A stretch of DNA of 64,000 bases from Actinernus sp. WN-2022 (GCA_030867875.1 JAOWCC010001634.1:58515860-58579859); one strand, 5' to 3'; counted from the stretch's first letter, positions 31,378-44,052 are shown. Notes: generated by a model not told the origin, from the letters alone. Numbers and translations: made by a program.

Positions 31378-31589
31378 GAAAACTTTTGTGTTGCAAAACA
31401 TTTCCACGTATAAAAACCACTTATAGAAAACCAAGTGAAGTGCTTTTCCAAGAGAGATCCAAGTTTCACCTCAAAACCACAGCAAATTATACCTTTTATA
31501 TATCGCTTATCGTTTTTCGTCCACCATTTTGGATTGTTGCACACAGGGAACCCAACCACAATATTTCTAACTATGAAGAAGCGAAGACC

Positions 31590-31670
31590 GATACAACGTA
31601 GAATTTTGAAATTAGTGGTACAATATTTCGGCTGGCCACACCAGCCTTCTTCAGGTACAATGAAGAAAAT
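31590..31670 (-). repeat. Penelope-like terminal fragment
   Basis: Reading leftward the sequence ends in a CCTGAAGAAGGCTGGTG...CCGAAATATTG pattern, the same layout as the tail of the Penelope-like element at 41610-41660. No coding sequence is attached. Confidence 0.4.
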
Positions 31671-31699
31671 TTACATTGGCGTGTATTTTTGAACGTGAT

Positions 31700-33212
31700 A
31701 CTGAGCTGTCATAAAACAGATTACAATATGATAGGCCGTGAAAAAATGTTAAGAAGGTGAAAACAGATATCTAGTATGACTATCTTTCATTAAGGACACT
31801 TCTCACTTTCTTAATAAATTACAATACAATACAATGTTTATTTATTGGTACCTTGGAACAACATTGTGTACATCAGTATATATCCAATAAATTTGAATAC
31901 ATATAATAATGATAATAGTATAACAAAGGGAAAAATATATATATATAACATTTCCTTTACATATACTAATAAGGAACAAACGGCATTAAATAACAAGAAC
32001 GATTTGAACTACTTGAATAAAGTAATATAAAGTTATAGTTTTGATCAATGTGATGACATTATTACTCGGGCCGGGCCTTTGGCCGGCACGAGTCAGAAAA
32101 TGCAAGCCGTTATTATTATTTTTTGTGTCGCTGAAATGCGCCAGCAACCAATCACATTACACAGGAGCCCATTGTTCGATCCCAACACGTGACAGGATCA
32201 ACCAATCAGAGTCGACACCCGCCCGACTGTCTTGGGTTTATACTTATACTTATAGTGTGCGAAGTCAGCAACGGAGCGAAGATTCGTGGCCATTCTTAAC
32301 CATTATTTTGCTGAAACCAAAGGTTTCTTCGAATGAAATACCAAGATGTTCAGTTATTCTAGGGCTGACAGGACTTTTAGGGGCTTTCAATGGAAAATTC
32401 TTACATTTACTAAAGGGATGTGGCGATCCAATCGTACACGGTACAGTCAGCTACATGCAGTCTGGCCGGCCGGAGGAGGAGTGATGGTTTGGTTTCGATG
32501 GTTTTGGTCCAATAATCCACGGACACGGAAAGAAAATGACTTCAATTCAAGAGTCGCAAAAGCTGGAAGTGAACAGTGATTGACCCTGCTTTGAACGCGA
32601 ACGGAAATCAGAACTGGTGAGGTTGTAATTATGTGTTTACATGTGATATATCATTGTTATCATATGCGCACACAAATCTTGTTTAACTTCATTCGTGGGA
32701 AATATTTAAATTCATTTGTGGGAAAGCCTTCCAACGGGCTCAGGATATTGCAACTGGTGCCCTTGTCGGAGCCGACGAACACACAAGAGTGTTTCTTCGA
32801 TGGATTTCAGTGGCAAGATGTTGAGTTTTCTAGAAGAACTTTGGATGGAAATGTCTCACATTTTACGAAAGGATTAGGGATCATAGGTGGCGCTCCTGAT
32901 CGCATGTGGCCTGACGTTGTGAAATATTTGTACCGAAATGTAAGTAAAACAACAAAACTTACCAGTTTACATTGTTGTTATTTAATATTCGTTTCTGTTA
33001 AAAGTAATGGCATCAGCAGTAAATGACCCGATTCCTGTTGTTCTAGGCCAGCGTCGGCATCTCGGTGATAGAAAAAACGAGTGGATCGAAGCCGTTTATA
33101 TTTTTGTCGTCACGCAGTTGTATGTTTGCCGACGATTGATACGATCGAACGGGCTTGAAACTCCGGCTAAACTGCACAGAAGACCTTGAAATTACCGTTC
33201 AATAAATCTACC
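31700..33212. other. Unassigned region with possible promoter and exon-like pieces
   Basis: Contains two CCAATCA-type boxes (about 32147 and 32199) and short open frames near 32346-32579 and 32690-32940. The latter ends at a GTAAGT that would be a good splice donor. I cannot identify a protein; the frames share a Phe-Gln-Trp motif but no known domain. Could be a host gene fragment, or chance. Confidence 0.2.
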
Positions 33213-33216
33213 TTAA

Positions 33217-34336
33217 AGACCCTGTGTCCGAGCCCATGGTGCTTTGCGCGCGCAAATCATATCCGTAGGCTACGAAAATCAGAAAGATCGTTGTTGTTGT
33301 TATGTGACTCTCGAATCTTTCGAAATCCATCCCTAGTTTGGGCCATCGTGTAATTATTCATAGGTATATATGCTTAACTGACTTTCTTTTACCTTAACTT
33401 TTGAATATATTCTTTTTTAAATGAAACTTTAGTTCGAATATTTCTAGAGTGGCGAGTAGAGGAATTCCGGAGAAAGGACCGAGACAGCGAGGCGAAGCGA
33501 CTCGACAAATAATCCTTCAGCAGTCCACATTTTACTTTCTCTAGATCTACAAGAGAACACTTGTGGTTCAAAAGGACTACTACGTGAGTTTCCCGGGGAT
33601 TTGCTGCACTAATGGCCCGGCGGGCTTCGTTGGAAATACAAAGCACAAAGCATGCAACCACTTCTGGCATCAAGACCATTCGTAATTATAATTTCGCATG
33701 GCTAAGCTCCACTGAGGTGTTACGACGTATCTGTATATGTTTTGCATTTTTATTAGCAGAGAAAGCAATGTCCTTAACCTTTTTTATCATCCTCCAGTAG
33801 GTCCAGGAAGTCTTGCTACCAAAACTACGATCGCGGGTCAAAGTCCAATCTGCCGAGTTCAGCTGTTACTTCGCTGTGAGTTTGACTCGAGTGCGAGTAC
33901 GAGTCGACATTCCATTTTACACTCAAAATATATCATTCGCAAGGAAAGTAGAGATCTTCAAATACAGCTAAGCAATACTGGAAACATGAAAACAAGGTAG
34001 CAAGAGTATGTGTTTGCTTGTAGAGTTGTGAAAAGTCGCACTCGTAAACCTAATTAGAATCTAAAGACAGATCGAACAACTTGCTTCCTGCCGAATACTG
34101 TTAAAATCATATTCGAAGCATCCGGAGAAAATTCGTGGGCTCGATTGGGTTTCTAATCCGGTAGAAATTACGAAATTCGTTATCCAAAGTATATATGGGT
34201 ACTTCTTTTATGAAACTTATAAACAATCGAGAGCATTTTAGTTCACCTAATAGCTGGCCTTTAATTTATGCGGCCGTTGATAAACAAACTAATCATAACA
34301 TTGGCGCAAAGCACCATGGGCTCGGACACAGGGTCT
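33217..34336. mobile_element. TTAA-flanked DNA transposon, non-autonomous
   Basis: Perfect 33-bp terminal inverted repeats (33217-33249 and 34304-34336, starting AGACCCTGTGTCCGAGCCCA) and TTAA on both sides (33213-33216, 34337-34340). TTAA targets are the hallmark of piggyBac-type elements. The 1,120-bp body has no transposase frame that I can see. Confidence 0.8.
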
Positions 34337-34340
34337 TTAA

Positions 34341-34849
34341 TTTATCCAAAAGAAAGTTTTGATTTATATCCCCGAAGAAGGAAATTTATTTTATTTTCTC
34401 TTCTTGCTGTTAACAATAGGAAATGGACAATCTGAAATGGACAATCTGAAATCTACAACGTGTACCGTCTCGTTTTTCTCGGACAATGGAAATCGAGATA
34501 CCGTGGCGCATGTAATCGTTTCGTGGGCAGAGGTTTCTCTCAGTGGCAGGAAAGAGGTCGGGTGGAACTTCTCGAAACGAGCGATAGTATTGGTCTACCC
34601 AACAATAGAAAACACCCTAACCTTTAGAAAGTGCAGTACAAAAACCATAGGAGTATAGTATTATGGGTGCAATCAGAATACAGGTCTCGAGAGGTTCAGT
34701 GCTACCGATCTGAGGAAAGGCTCGCAGGGTAGGAGGGCCACACATTTCTCTGTGTATACTAGTTTAATAGTGTTACCCTCTTTAAATAGTTATTTTCCAA
34801 GTGGTGTACATGCATGAAATCAACGCACACAATATTTTATTAAACATTA
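34341..34849. other. Nothing recognised
   Basis: Holds a 99-codon open frame (34359-34658) without a recognisable domain, codon pattern or splice context. I treat it as chance. Confidence 0.25.
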
Positions 34850-35100
34850 GGGACTAGTAAAAAATTAGCAGGGGACATGCAGGGAGGGGGGGGGGGGGGG
34901 GTGTCTATAATGAAATAATAATAATTAAAAAAATATATAACCCTCCCTGGACAATGAGTATGAAATATTTTGACCGTTTCTCCCCTATAACCATCCCTTT
35001 TTCAGTTCCCCATGATTTATGACCCTCCATTTTGGGGGATTCAAAACAATTTTACCCTCCTTCTCAACCCCCTCCCCCCTGCTAATTTCTGACCAGTCCC
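34850..35100. repeat. MITE-like inverted repeat with G and C runs
   Basis: Begins GGGACTAGTAAAAAATTAGC and ends in the near reverse complement (GCTAATTTCTGACCAGTCCC). A long G run at 34887-34901. The left end of a related repeat, GGGACTGGTCATAAAG, occurs at 48222. Confidence 0.6.
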
Positions 35101-35779
35101 TTCAGCGACAACCCTCATGAAACCTCAATTTAATTATCAGTAAAACTTTGTAATTAGAAGCTCCCATATGTGATTGCAATGTAAATTATCACAAGCATGA
35201 GTAGTGAAACAATTATCCTGCTCCCCTAGCACAAACCATGTATGACACAAAAATATGCTAGAACTCCATGTATTAATTAAAAGTGGCCCAAGTTAAGGTT
35301 GTATTTATTCGTTATGCTCTTTTGACATTAAGAATAATTCTTCAAATGGCACCATTTTGTTATTTCTACTACATGTTTAATAACACAATTCGCTGCTGTA
35401 CAAAAATTATTAGAACATTGTATTGACGATTTCCTGTCTTAAAGTTTGGAAACGTAACACATGCACTTGATGCTAGAAACTAATTTCAAGTGCCATTTTT
35501 AATGTTTTCACAAAGTCATCAATTCTTTACATGAATTGTTTTAGAAAATTTTGTCTCCTAACTGAAAGCCCGAGTATAATGCCCAACGGGCGTCTTGTTA
35601 TGTTATATTGTGATAGCTTTGAAAGAGTCAACCAATTGGTTAATAAAAGTACCACTTATTTTATGAATATTCCGATCTTTCATTGAGATTATGTAGTAAA
35701 ATAAGCTTGTATAGTCGAACAAAGCGAAAGACGGATTCGTATCGAAAAGGGTTTTTAAAAATTCCGATCTAATTAGGGT
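35101..35779. other. Nothing recognised
   Basis: A/T-rich DNA. It may include the 3' untranslated tail of the antisense LINE that ends just to the right. Confidence 0.25.
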
Positions 35780-36042
35780 CAATTTATGGTGTTTACAGCG
35801 AAAAAGGTAATGTTTTCATCACCTAATTCATTATCACTACAGATAGTACATTTTCTATCTTCTCGTGGGGTTTTGTTATAACGCCCCCTTTCGATTGGGA
35901 ATAGATGTGCCGAAATTCTTAGCTGGGTTATGGATCTTCGAATTCTGAAGTCAGTAATTAAATTCAAATATTCCTCGAAGCCATAATTGTGTTTGATAAC
36001 TGAATATAATTCTAATTTTGACTTCACTTTGCCATTGGCCGG

Positions 36043-38415
36043 TAACAAAACGAGCAGGGGACTGGGACCTAGTTTATCAGAATTACTCTAATTCTAAAAT
36101 GAAGTTCATCACATCATAGAGCATGTTGAAATTAGCATTTGTGCGAAGTTTGATGTAATTCAAGTGAATCTTGTCTGAATTATAAGCAATTGAAATTTCT
36201 TTGTCCCTCCAAAATTTTACAATGGTTTGGAGGGAAACACATAAGCAAATCAAACATTTCTGTGTGCTCGAAACTAGATGCTCCTTAGCTCAGTCCCGGG
36301 TCGGTAGTGCAGTGGCACCGAAACCTGTGTTCTGTTTGCTATGCCATACTGACGAGTTCTAATAAGAACGAAACAGCTGTCTATGGCTGCAATCTAGTCC
36401 GAGCGCTTTTCATGTCAGGCCTAGCTAACCGTAGTGCTTTGTGTTGGAATTTTACGTTGTATATCAGCTTTGCTGTAGTCTTCGGACTTTTCATTCGTTA
36501 TTTTTCATATTTTTGGCTGCATAGGTCCTCACTTCGGATCCAACGTATTTTTACAGGATGTTTGTTCACGGTATTTGCTTATGTGTTTGCTATTGTGGAT
36601 TTTTGTACCGTAGGTCTTATATGGATCCGAATATTCCTGTTATTGTCATCATTTATAAAGCTGGTCTGGCCAGCATAACTATTTCTCACAAGGCACTGAC
36701 ATGTTAGGTTCAGATTTGTTTGGTTTTTGGCTTTTCGCCACACGTAATGACGTGTGACCCGATAACCAAACATTTCTGTGTGCTCGAAACTAGATGCTCC
36801 TTAGCTCAGTCCCGGGTCGGTAGTGCAGTGGCACCGAAACCTGTGTTCTGTTTGCTATGCCATACTGACGAGTTCTAATAAGAACGAAACAGCTGTCTAT
36901 GGCTGCAATCTAGTCCGAGCGCTTTTCATGTCAGGCCTAGCTAACCGTAGTGCTTTGTGTTGGAATTTTACGTTGTATATCAGCTTTGCTGTAGTCTTCG
37001 GACTTTTCATTCGTTATTTTTCATATTTTTGGCTGCATAGGTCCTCACTTCGGATCCAACGTATTTTTACAGGATGTTTGTTCACGGTATTTGCTTATGT
37101 GTTTGCTATTGTGGATTTTTGTACCGTAGGTCTTATATGGATCCGAATATTCCTGTTATTGTCATCATTTATAAAGCTGGTCTGGCCAGCATAACTATTT
37201 CTCACAAGGCACTGACATGTTAGGTTCAGATTTGTTTGGTTTTTGGCTTTTCGCCACACGTAATGACGTGTGACCCGATAACCAAACATTTCTGTGTGCT
37301 CGAAACTAGATGCTCCTTAGCTCAGTCCCGGGTCGGTAGTGCAGTGGCACCGAAACCTGTGTTCTGTTTGCTATGCCATACTGACGAGTTCTAATAAGAA
37401 CGAAACAGCTGTCTATGGCTGCAATCTAGTCCGAGCGCTTTTCATGTCAGGCCTAGCTAACCGTAGTGCTTTGTGTTGGAATTTTACGTTGTATATCAGC
37501 TTTGCTGTAGTCTTCGGACTTTTCATTCGTTATTTTTCATATTTTTGGCTGCATAGGTCCTCACTTCGGATCCAACGTATTTTTACAGGATGTTTGTTCA
37601 CGGTACCGGGTTATCGGGTCACACGTCATTACGTGTGGCGAAAAGCCAAAAACCAAACAAATCTGAACCTAACATGTCAGTGCCTTGTGAGAAATAGTTA
37701 TGCTGGCCAGACCAGCTTTATAAATGATGACAATAACAGGAATAATCGGATCCATATAAGACCTACGGTACAAAAATCCACAATAGCAAACACATAAGCT
37801 AATACCGTGAACAAACATCCTGTAAAAATACGTTGGATCCGAAGTGAGGACCTATGCAGCCAAAAATATGAAAAATAACGAATGAAAAGTCCGAAGACTA
37901 CAGCAAAGCTGATATACAACGTAAAATTCCAACACAAAGCACTACGGTTAGCTAGGCCTGACATGAAAAGCGCTCGGACTAGATTGCAGCCATAGACAGC
38001 TGTTTCGTTCTTATTAGAACTCGTCAGTATGGCATAGCAAACAGAACACAGGTTTCGGTGCCACTGCACTACCGACCCGGGACTGAGCTAAGGAGCATCT
38101 AGTTTCGAGCACACAGAAATGTTTGGTTATCGGGTCACACGTCATTACGTGTGGCGAAAAGCCAAAAACCAAACAAATCTGAACCTAACATGTCAGTGCC
38201 TTGTGAGAGGGACAACGTTAAATAATAAGAGTGTTTGTATGGGAAAATTGACATATTTGATGCCTTGTAGCATCGTCAATATTGAGCCAAAGTTCACCAA
38301 ACTTTCCAGACTAGCTAAGTTCGATCTGTGCTTTTGGAAAATAATGCTCACTTTGACTAGTTATTAATTGAATTAGTTTTACTGATTCGGTTCCAGTCCC
38401 CCACTCGTTTTGTTA
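36043..38415. mobile_element. 2.4-kb TIR element holding a 516-bp array
   Basis: Ends TAACAAAACGAG...GGGGACTGG and the reverse complement (about 28 bp similar), flanked by CCGG on each side, inserted in a LINE. The interior is mostly the direct-plus-inverted repeat array 36255-38207. No transposase seen. Confidence 0.65.
36255..38207. repeat. 516-bp repeat: two full direct, one partial, one full inverted, one partial inverted copy
   Basis: Unit starts CATTTCTGTGTGCTCG. Direct copies begin at 36255, 36771 and 37287 with an exact 516-bp period; the third breaks off near 37604. The orientation then flips: an inverted copy spans about 37606-38124, and a partial inverted copy runs from about 38125 to 38207. 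The unit end contains the palindrome CACACGTAATGACGTGTG. Copies 1 and 2 translate identically over a 123-codon chance frame; the inverted copy differs at few positions, so amplification is recent or an assembly effect. Confidence 0.85.
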
Positions 38416-39596
38416 CCGGCTAATTGATTAAGTCGTTTCTCTCATTGTTCCACTTATCTACATATATGTTTTTTAATTTCTTATGTAAAAGATGTAAAGA
38501 TCCATTTGTAATTAATGTTTCCTAATTTTAATAAATGAGATAATGTAGTGAACCATGTGAATGTGTTATTATTGCTTAATTTATTAGATACTTGTAGAGC
38601 TTTATTAAGTAGTGGATTGTTTTCGTGTTTGAGTAAGTGAAAAAAGAATTTGACTATTGTGGTATGAATGGGAATGTGTAAGGGAAAACGCCCAAGTTCA
38701 GATCTTACAGCTGAGTTAGTAGCCTTGGAGTTTACTCCAAGAATCATCTTACACATTTTTGAGTGTAATTTTTCACATAGCAAGTTTGTATGAAATAAGT
38801 TATCTTTAAATTTTAAGAATGTAGTATGTTTTTGTGAATATGCTCCCCAGACTTCGCAATTATATAATAAGACGGGTCGAACCAGTGAGTCGAACAATTT
38901 TAAAAGGATTTTTGTAGAAGTCCCACATAGGGGATTCAGATCTTTCAAAATGCTGAAAACTACCCTTAAACCTTTATTGTATAAATTTTCATTGTTTACG
39001 TTGAATGATCTGAGGGTGTTAAGATTGTTCCTAGGTATGAATATGACGTAGTTTTTACCAAAAGTACAGTTGATAACTAATTTACGACCTGATTTGTTGA
39101 AAACCATAAGTTTAGTTTTCTTGATGTTTATGTTGAGTTTCCATTTCTTTGAGTAATGATAAAGAGAATTAAGACAATTTTGCATACCTTTTTCACTGTC
39201 TGATAACAATAATAAGTCATCTGCATATAAAAGGCAATTAAGTTTTAAATTTTCTAACTTAACTGGATCGCAATTTTGACTGAATATATTAGGTATGTCG
39301 TTAATAAAAATATTGAAAAGATTTGGGCTTAAATTGCAACCTTGTTTTACCCCAACAAAAGAATCGAAGTAATCGGTTAGCCCTTCAGTTGTTTTGACAC
39401 AAGATCTAATGTTTTGGTACATATGTATGATTATGGCTAAAAACTTTTACTTATACCGAGTTCAATTAACTTGTGAAATAAGCCATTTCTCCATACAGAG
39501 TCGTAAGCTTTTCTGAAATCAACAAAACACGAATATATTTTTTTACATTCTCTGAAATATGAGTCTACAATAGTTTTGGCAAACTCCCCAGTCACG

Positions 39597-41665
39597 CTCT
39601 TCTTGTCACGCTGGACGTTTCTTCTTTATATACCAACATACCTCACAACGAAGGCATTGAGTCTTGTCGTCATTTTCTTAACACTCGCACCACATCTACT
39701 GTACGGACAGAAACTCTTTGTGATCTTATTAGAATGATTTTAACCATGAACAACTTCGAATTTAACAACGAACACTACATACAACAACATGGTACTGCTA
39801 TGGGTACAAGAATGGCACCCTCATATGCCAACTTGTTCCTAGCCAAATTTGAGACTGACGCACTCACTCAAGCACCGCACCAGCCACATACCTGGTGGCG
39901 TTATATCGACGACATTTTCATGATTTGGACTCACACAGAAAACGAACTACTCACATTTATTTCTTACCTTAATCAATTTCATCCTACTATCAAATTCACT
40001 TCATTTCACTCATTCACATCAGTACCTTTCTTAGACGTTACAGTTTCTATAAATGACGGTAACATTGAAACAGATCTTTATACCAAGCCCACCGACAAAC
40101 ACCAATACTTACTACGTTCGTCTTGTCACCCACATCACACCAAACGCGCTATTCCTTTCAGTCTTGCTCTCAGATTACGCCGTATCTGCTCTTCCGACAA
40201 AATCTTTACCTCTCGCACCAACAAACTTAAATCCTACCTCAACAAACGTGGATATAACCGCTCCTTTTTAGACAAAGAAATACGTCGCGTTCATACCATC
40301 TCACAGACAGAAGCACTTACACCCAAACAAGCTAACAAACAGTCTAACCAAGTCCCTCTTGAATGAAGTTGGCGATGAATTCCACTATCTTCTCAAATGC
40401 GGAAATCACAATATAGCACAAGCTCGGACCTTATTCTTGAACAAATTATACGACCAAAATCCTTCCTTCCCTTCATTCGATCTTTCTTCGCTATTTTACT
40501 ATGTGATCTCAATGAAAGATCAGAATATTATAAAGCTAAGCAGCATCTATATAAAACAAGTTATAGATTTATACGATGAAATTGCAAATTAGTCTATTAC
40601 ATATTTACTTTTTATTATTACTTTATTTTATTTATTTTTTCCTCCGCTTATGCTTATTGGATGTACACTGATGTACTTTTGTCTCAAAGTGCCAATAAAG
40701 CTATATTGTAGTAACTACATTAAGGAGATTTTAAATATTTACAACGAGTTTGTAGTTTAGTTTTCTTTCACTTTGTTGGATATATACACACCAATGTAAA
40801 CAAGTTGTTTGTACAAGGTGCCAATAAACTATTGATTGATTGTAATAACATATAACCCTGCTTTACCAGCCGTATCATCCATCATCCGTAAACACGTTAA
40901 CATTCTTTCTTCATCTAACCGATGCATAAACGTATTCCAAACTCCACCGTTTGCAGCCTTTCGACGCCAGTAAAAACTTACACGACGTTTTAGTCAAATC
41001 CAAACTCCGCACTGATAAACCGACCCCCATGGCTCATTTCGCTGTGGTAATAATTGTCTAACTTGTAACTACATTAATCACGGCCAAACTAATTATACAT
41101 TTCATTCGACTGGCGAGATCAAGCCCATCAAACATCACATTGACTGTAATTCTAAAAATCTCATATACATGGTTCATTGTAAACGCTGTAATGCTCAATA
41201 CATAGGAGAAACTAAGCGTCGCCTTAAAGATCGCTTTAATGAACACCGCCGCCCTGTTGCAAACCTACTAACAAATCTAAAGCTACTGCTGTCTCGGATC
41301 ATTTTCTTACTAACAACCATTGCCCTAATGACATGCAATTAATGCCCTTAGAACTCATCCACTCTAATAGAGATGGCGTACGCAAGGCTCGCGAGGCATT
41401 TCTTATTGATAAAGGACAAACATTAGAACCTAAAGGCATGAACAGAAAGGAAGAAATGTAATTTTATACTACTCAGTCCTCTATTATGGAATTGTATTTA
41501 GCTTAGTTCTCTATCACGCCCACTCATCACTTGTAATCTTATCTCCTAAGTCTCACATTCATGTTTTCAAAATTTAAAATTTGTAACTAACGTTTCTTGC
41601 CATATACTTGTGTACCCTGAGGAAGGTTGGCCGTGCCAACCGAAATATCGGTAGTAATTATATAT
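39597..41665 (+). pseudogene. Penelope-like element: reverse transcriptase and GIY-YIG endonuclease
   Basis: The open frame begins within the element (5'-truncated at the LINE junction) with Leu-Asp-Val-Ser-Ser-Leu-Tyr-Thr-Asn-Ile-Pro (about 39610), continues with Gly-Thr-Ala-Met-Gly-Thr-Arg-Met-Ala-Pro (about 39797) and catalytic Tyr-Ile-Asp-Asp (about 39904), and is open to about 40356. A LINE fragment (40357-40845) interrupts it. From 40850 the family sequence resumes (Thr-Tyr-Asn-Pro-Ala-Leu-Pro), and the GIY-YIG domain appears near 41140-41250: Leu-Ile-Tyr-Met-Val-His-Cys...Tyr-Ile-Gly-Glu-Thr...Arg-Phe-Asn-Glu-His. The tail has the GAAGGTTGGC...GCCAACC hairpin typical of these elements. 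Dead. Confidence 0.85.
40357..40845 (+). mobile_element. 3'-end LINE fragment inserted in the Penelope-like element
   Basis: Encodes only the last 77 residues of a LINE pol (Glu-Val-Gly-Asp-Glu-Phe-His-Tyr..., hydrophobic end) plus two short tail segments with AATAAA at about 40693 and 40806. Extreme 5' truncation. The host element reads on directly on both sides. Confidence 0.75.
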
Positions 41666-41888
41666 ATTCCCAGTACGTACAATCAGCCTTTCATCTTGTC
41701 TTGATATTCGTACATTTTTGCTGATTAGATCCCATCCAAGGTGATCCAGTTCCTGCACTTCGTCCGAATTGGTCCTTGCATTCAGTACATTACATTGTGT
41801 ATTTAGGTAGAATGTAGAAGCGTCCTGGTTTAACATCAGTTTGTATTAAGTATTGTCTCATCTTGTCATTGATAGAGTTGTCAGTGTA

Positions 41889-42372
41889 CTGACCGCAAGG
41901 TACGAACAGGAAACCCAATTTTCTGGAAAAGTCTATAACAAGGCTATTTATTTATTTGTTTATTTATTTGTTTGTTTATTTACTTTTTTGTTTGTTCTTT
42001 TTTGTCACAAACGCATAGCAATAACAGTAACGACTAAGGCCCCGTCCACACTAAGCCGGTTAAATTTGAAAACGCAACTTTTTTTTATCATTTTGAAACG
42101 TTATCCGAAAACGCTACTTTGGCCAGATTGAGCACGCGCAGATACCGTAAAATCCCGGTTATAAGCCCTGGGCTTATACTCATTCGTAAGGGTTTTTTGG
42201 TGGGCTTATAACCGGTGGGGCTTGTATCTTGGGGGGGGGGTGGGGGGGGGGGGGGGGGGGGGTTACTGTTATGCGTTTGTGACAAAAACTTTTTAAATCC
42301 AAAATGAACAAACAAACAAATAGCCTTGTTATTGACTTTTCCAGAAAATTGGGTTCTGTACCTTGCGGTCAG
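41889..42372. repeat. Inverted-repeat element with G run
   Basis: CTGACCGCAAGGTAC...ACCCAATTTTCTGG at the left pairs with its reverse complement at about 42290-42372 over roughly 75 bp. Inside are a TTTATTTG simple repeat, the short repeat with GTAAAATCCCGGTTATAAGC (42148), and a G run (42230-42262). Confidence 0.65.
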
Positions 42373-42447
42373 AATATTGTGTTGGGTTCCCTGTGTGCAT
42401 CTATCCAAAATGGCGGACGATAAGAGCGATAAGCGATATAAAGGTAT

Positions 42448-42983
42448 TATGCGGGTATCAGCGGCCATCCCGAGGGGGCGTCCCCCGGGCAACCCAGGGC
42501 TTAGCAGGGATTTGTAGCAAAAACATGCCCCACACTCGAGCATTAGAGCGCTTTTGCGTTTTCGTCAAAATACCCCGGGAGACATACCCACGGGGTTTGC
42601 ACGTAATCAGCTGTCTCAACGTTCAGCGGGTTTCGCCACAGGACTTGCTCGATCGATCGACGTTCTTTGATTTCTTTGTCCTTGAGGTAAGTCATATCAT
42701 TATCATTCAAATAAAGAGATTAAATTAAGCCATCCACTGTCGGAAGACAGAACAAAGAAATAAAGGATAATATTTGTATAAAACTATTAAGATTTTTGAC
42801 ACTTCTAAAACGTTTAGTTTCTAATACTTATAATATGTTGCCCAGTTGCCCCAGGGGTGGGGGTTTTGTCACAATTTTCTGCCCCACCCGAGGGGTTTTA
42901 GCATGTATTTGTCATGGCTGCTGTGACAAATGCCCCTGGGTGCCCGGGGGCCGCCCCCTCGGGATGCCGCTGATACCCGCATT
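42448..42983. repeat. MITE-like element with long inverted ends
   Basis: ATGCGGGTATCAGCGGCCAT near 42449 and its reverse complement ending near 42983 share about 50 bp including a CCCGAGGGGGCG block. Intervening sequence non-coding. A partially related GGCATTTGTCATG segment occurs at 46300. Confidence 0.6.
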
Positions 42984-43514
42984 ATTTGTTGTCGTAAAAC
43001 TTGAGGTGAACCTTGGATGTCTCCAAGAAAAGAATAACTAGTGCACTTCACTTGGTGATAGCCGTTTTTCTATCAGTGGTTTTTATCGTGAAATGTTTTG
43101 TAACGCGAAAGTTTTCAAGCAAAAATACGGCGATGCATGTGCAGTTCGTGGCCGTTGCAGACTTGCAGTGTCGGGGCATTCAAGAGTGATCGGGCTGAAA
43201 AAAAAACACCAAACAAGAACCATGGATTGGAGGTAAGTTCATAAAGAAACTCAGATTGAATGTAATCCCTAATGTTGCTGAAATTCTGCTTTTTTCGAAT
43301 TTTGGGCATCTTAGGGGTCTTAGGGTCTTCGTTTTGGGGGTCTTAGTTTTCCGAACACCCAATAAAAAAATATGTGGCTTGCTACACCCTGATTATCTCT
43401 CTGGATCAAATTAAACAAGTTTTGATTGCTATGCCGATATCAATATTGCCATAATCTACCTTTAGTCTTGTGTTTAAGGCTGACAAGTTCCATACAGAAA
43501 CACACACAGCGAAT
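42984..43514. other. Nothing recognised
   Basis: No long frame or convincing repeat. Contains direct GGTCTTAG-type short repeats near 43316-43345. Confidence 0.25.
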
Positions 43515-44052
43515 CTTTATAGCACTAGCTAGCTCGGTAGTCGCCTTTTGTCGTTCGTCTGATATTCTCGCCTTCCATATGCTTTTTCTTCGTCTTACCA
43601 GTCTTCTGAACTTCTCTCACAATATTGTCTTCATCATAATTTTGTTCTAGTACGAAATTGCTCTGCCATATCGATGAAAATCTACTCTAATAGGCAATAT
43701 TCGTATTCTCACGGACGAGCTGGAACGAGCACTCAATGGAGGCTCATGCGGGGGAATCTTTTCTAATGCTAAATATTTTTTAGCTTTATAGCACTAGCTA
43801 GCTCGGTAGTCGCCTTTTGTCGTTCGTCTGATATTCTCGCCTTCCATATGCTTTTCTTCGTCTTACCAGTCTTCTGAACTTCTCTCACAATATTGTCTTC
43901 ATCATAATTTTGTTCTAGTACGAAATTGCTCTGCCATATCGATGAAAATCTACTCTAATAGGCAATATTCGTATTCTCACGGACGAGCTGGAACGAGCAC
44001 TCAATGGAGGCTCATGCGGGGGAATCTTTTCTAATGCTAAATAGTTTTTAGC
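43515..44052. repeat. 269-bp tandem duplication including half of a MITE
   Basis: CTTTATAGCACTAGCTAGCT begins at 43515 and again at 43784. Copies differ mainly by a T-tract length. Each copy ends with the left arm of the MITE described at 43957-44123, so the duplication was made after that MITE inserted. Confidence 0.8.

Larger units (their letters stand above)
35780..39592 (-). pseudogene. Antisense LINE split by a 2.4-kb TIR element
   Basis: Reading leftward from 39592: motif A Phe-Val-Asp-Phe-Arg-Lys-Ala-Tyr-Asp (about 39520), then the frame 39422-38481 with Val-Lys-Gln-Gly-Cys-Asn-Leu-Ser-Pro (about 39340) and Tyr-Ala-Asp-Asp (about 39225), the Leu-Leu-Tyr-Asn-Cys-Glu-Val-Trp-Gly block and a Lys-Met-Ile-Leu-Gly-Val-Asn-Ser-Lys-Ala-Thr block. 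It is interrupted near 38420 and resumes at 36042 with the C-terminal Ile-Glu-Arg-Gly-Arg-Tyr and Cys-x2-Cys cluster to 35780. Same family as 25404-28085. Its 5' end abuts the Penelope-like element at 39597. Confidence 0.8.

Noticed and set aside
32041..33189. Overlapping short frames as a host gene
   Set aside because: No recognisable domain and no consistent splice chain; reported only as an unassigned region.
36307..37797. Three near-identical 123-152-codon frames that look like a tandem membrane-protein family
   Set aside because: They repeat exactly with the 516-bp DNA unit, also occur in the inverted copy, and have no splice or promoter context; hydrophobicity follows from T-rich DNA.
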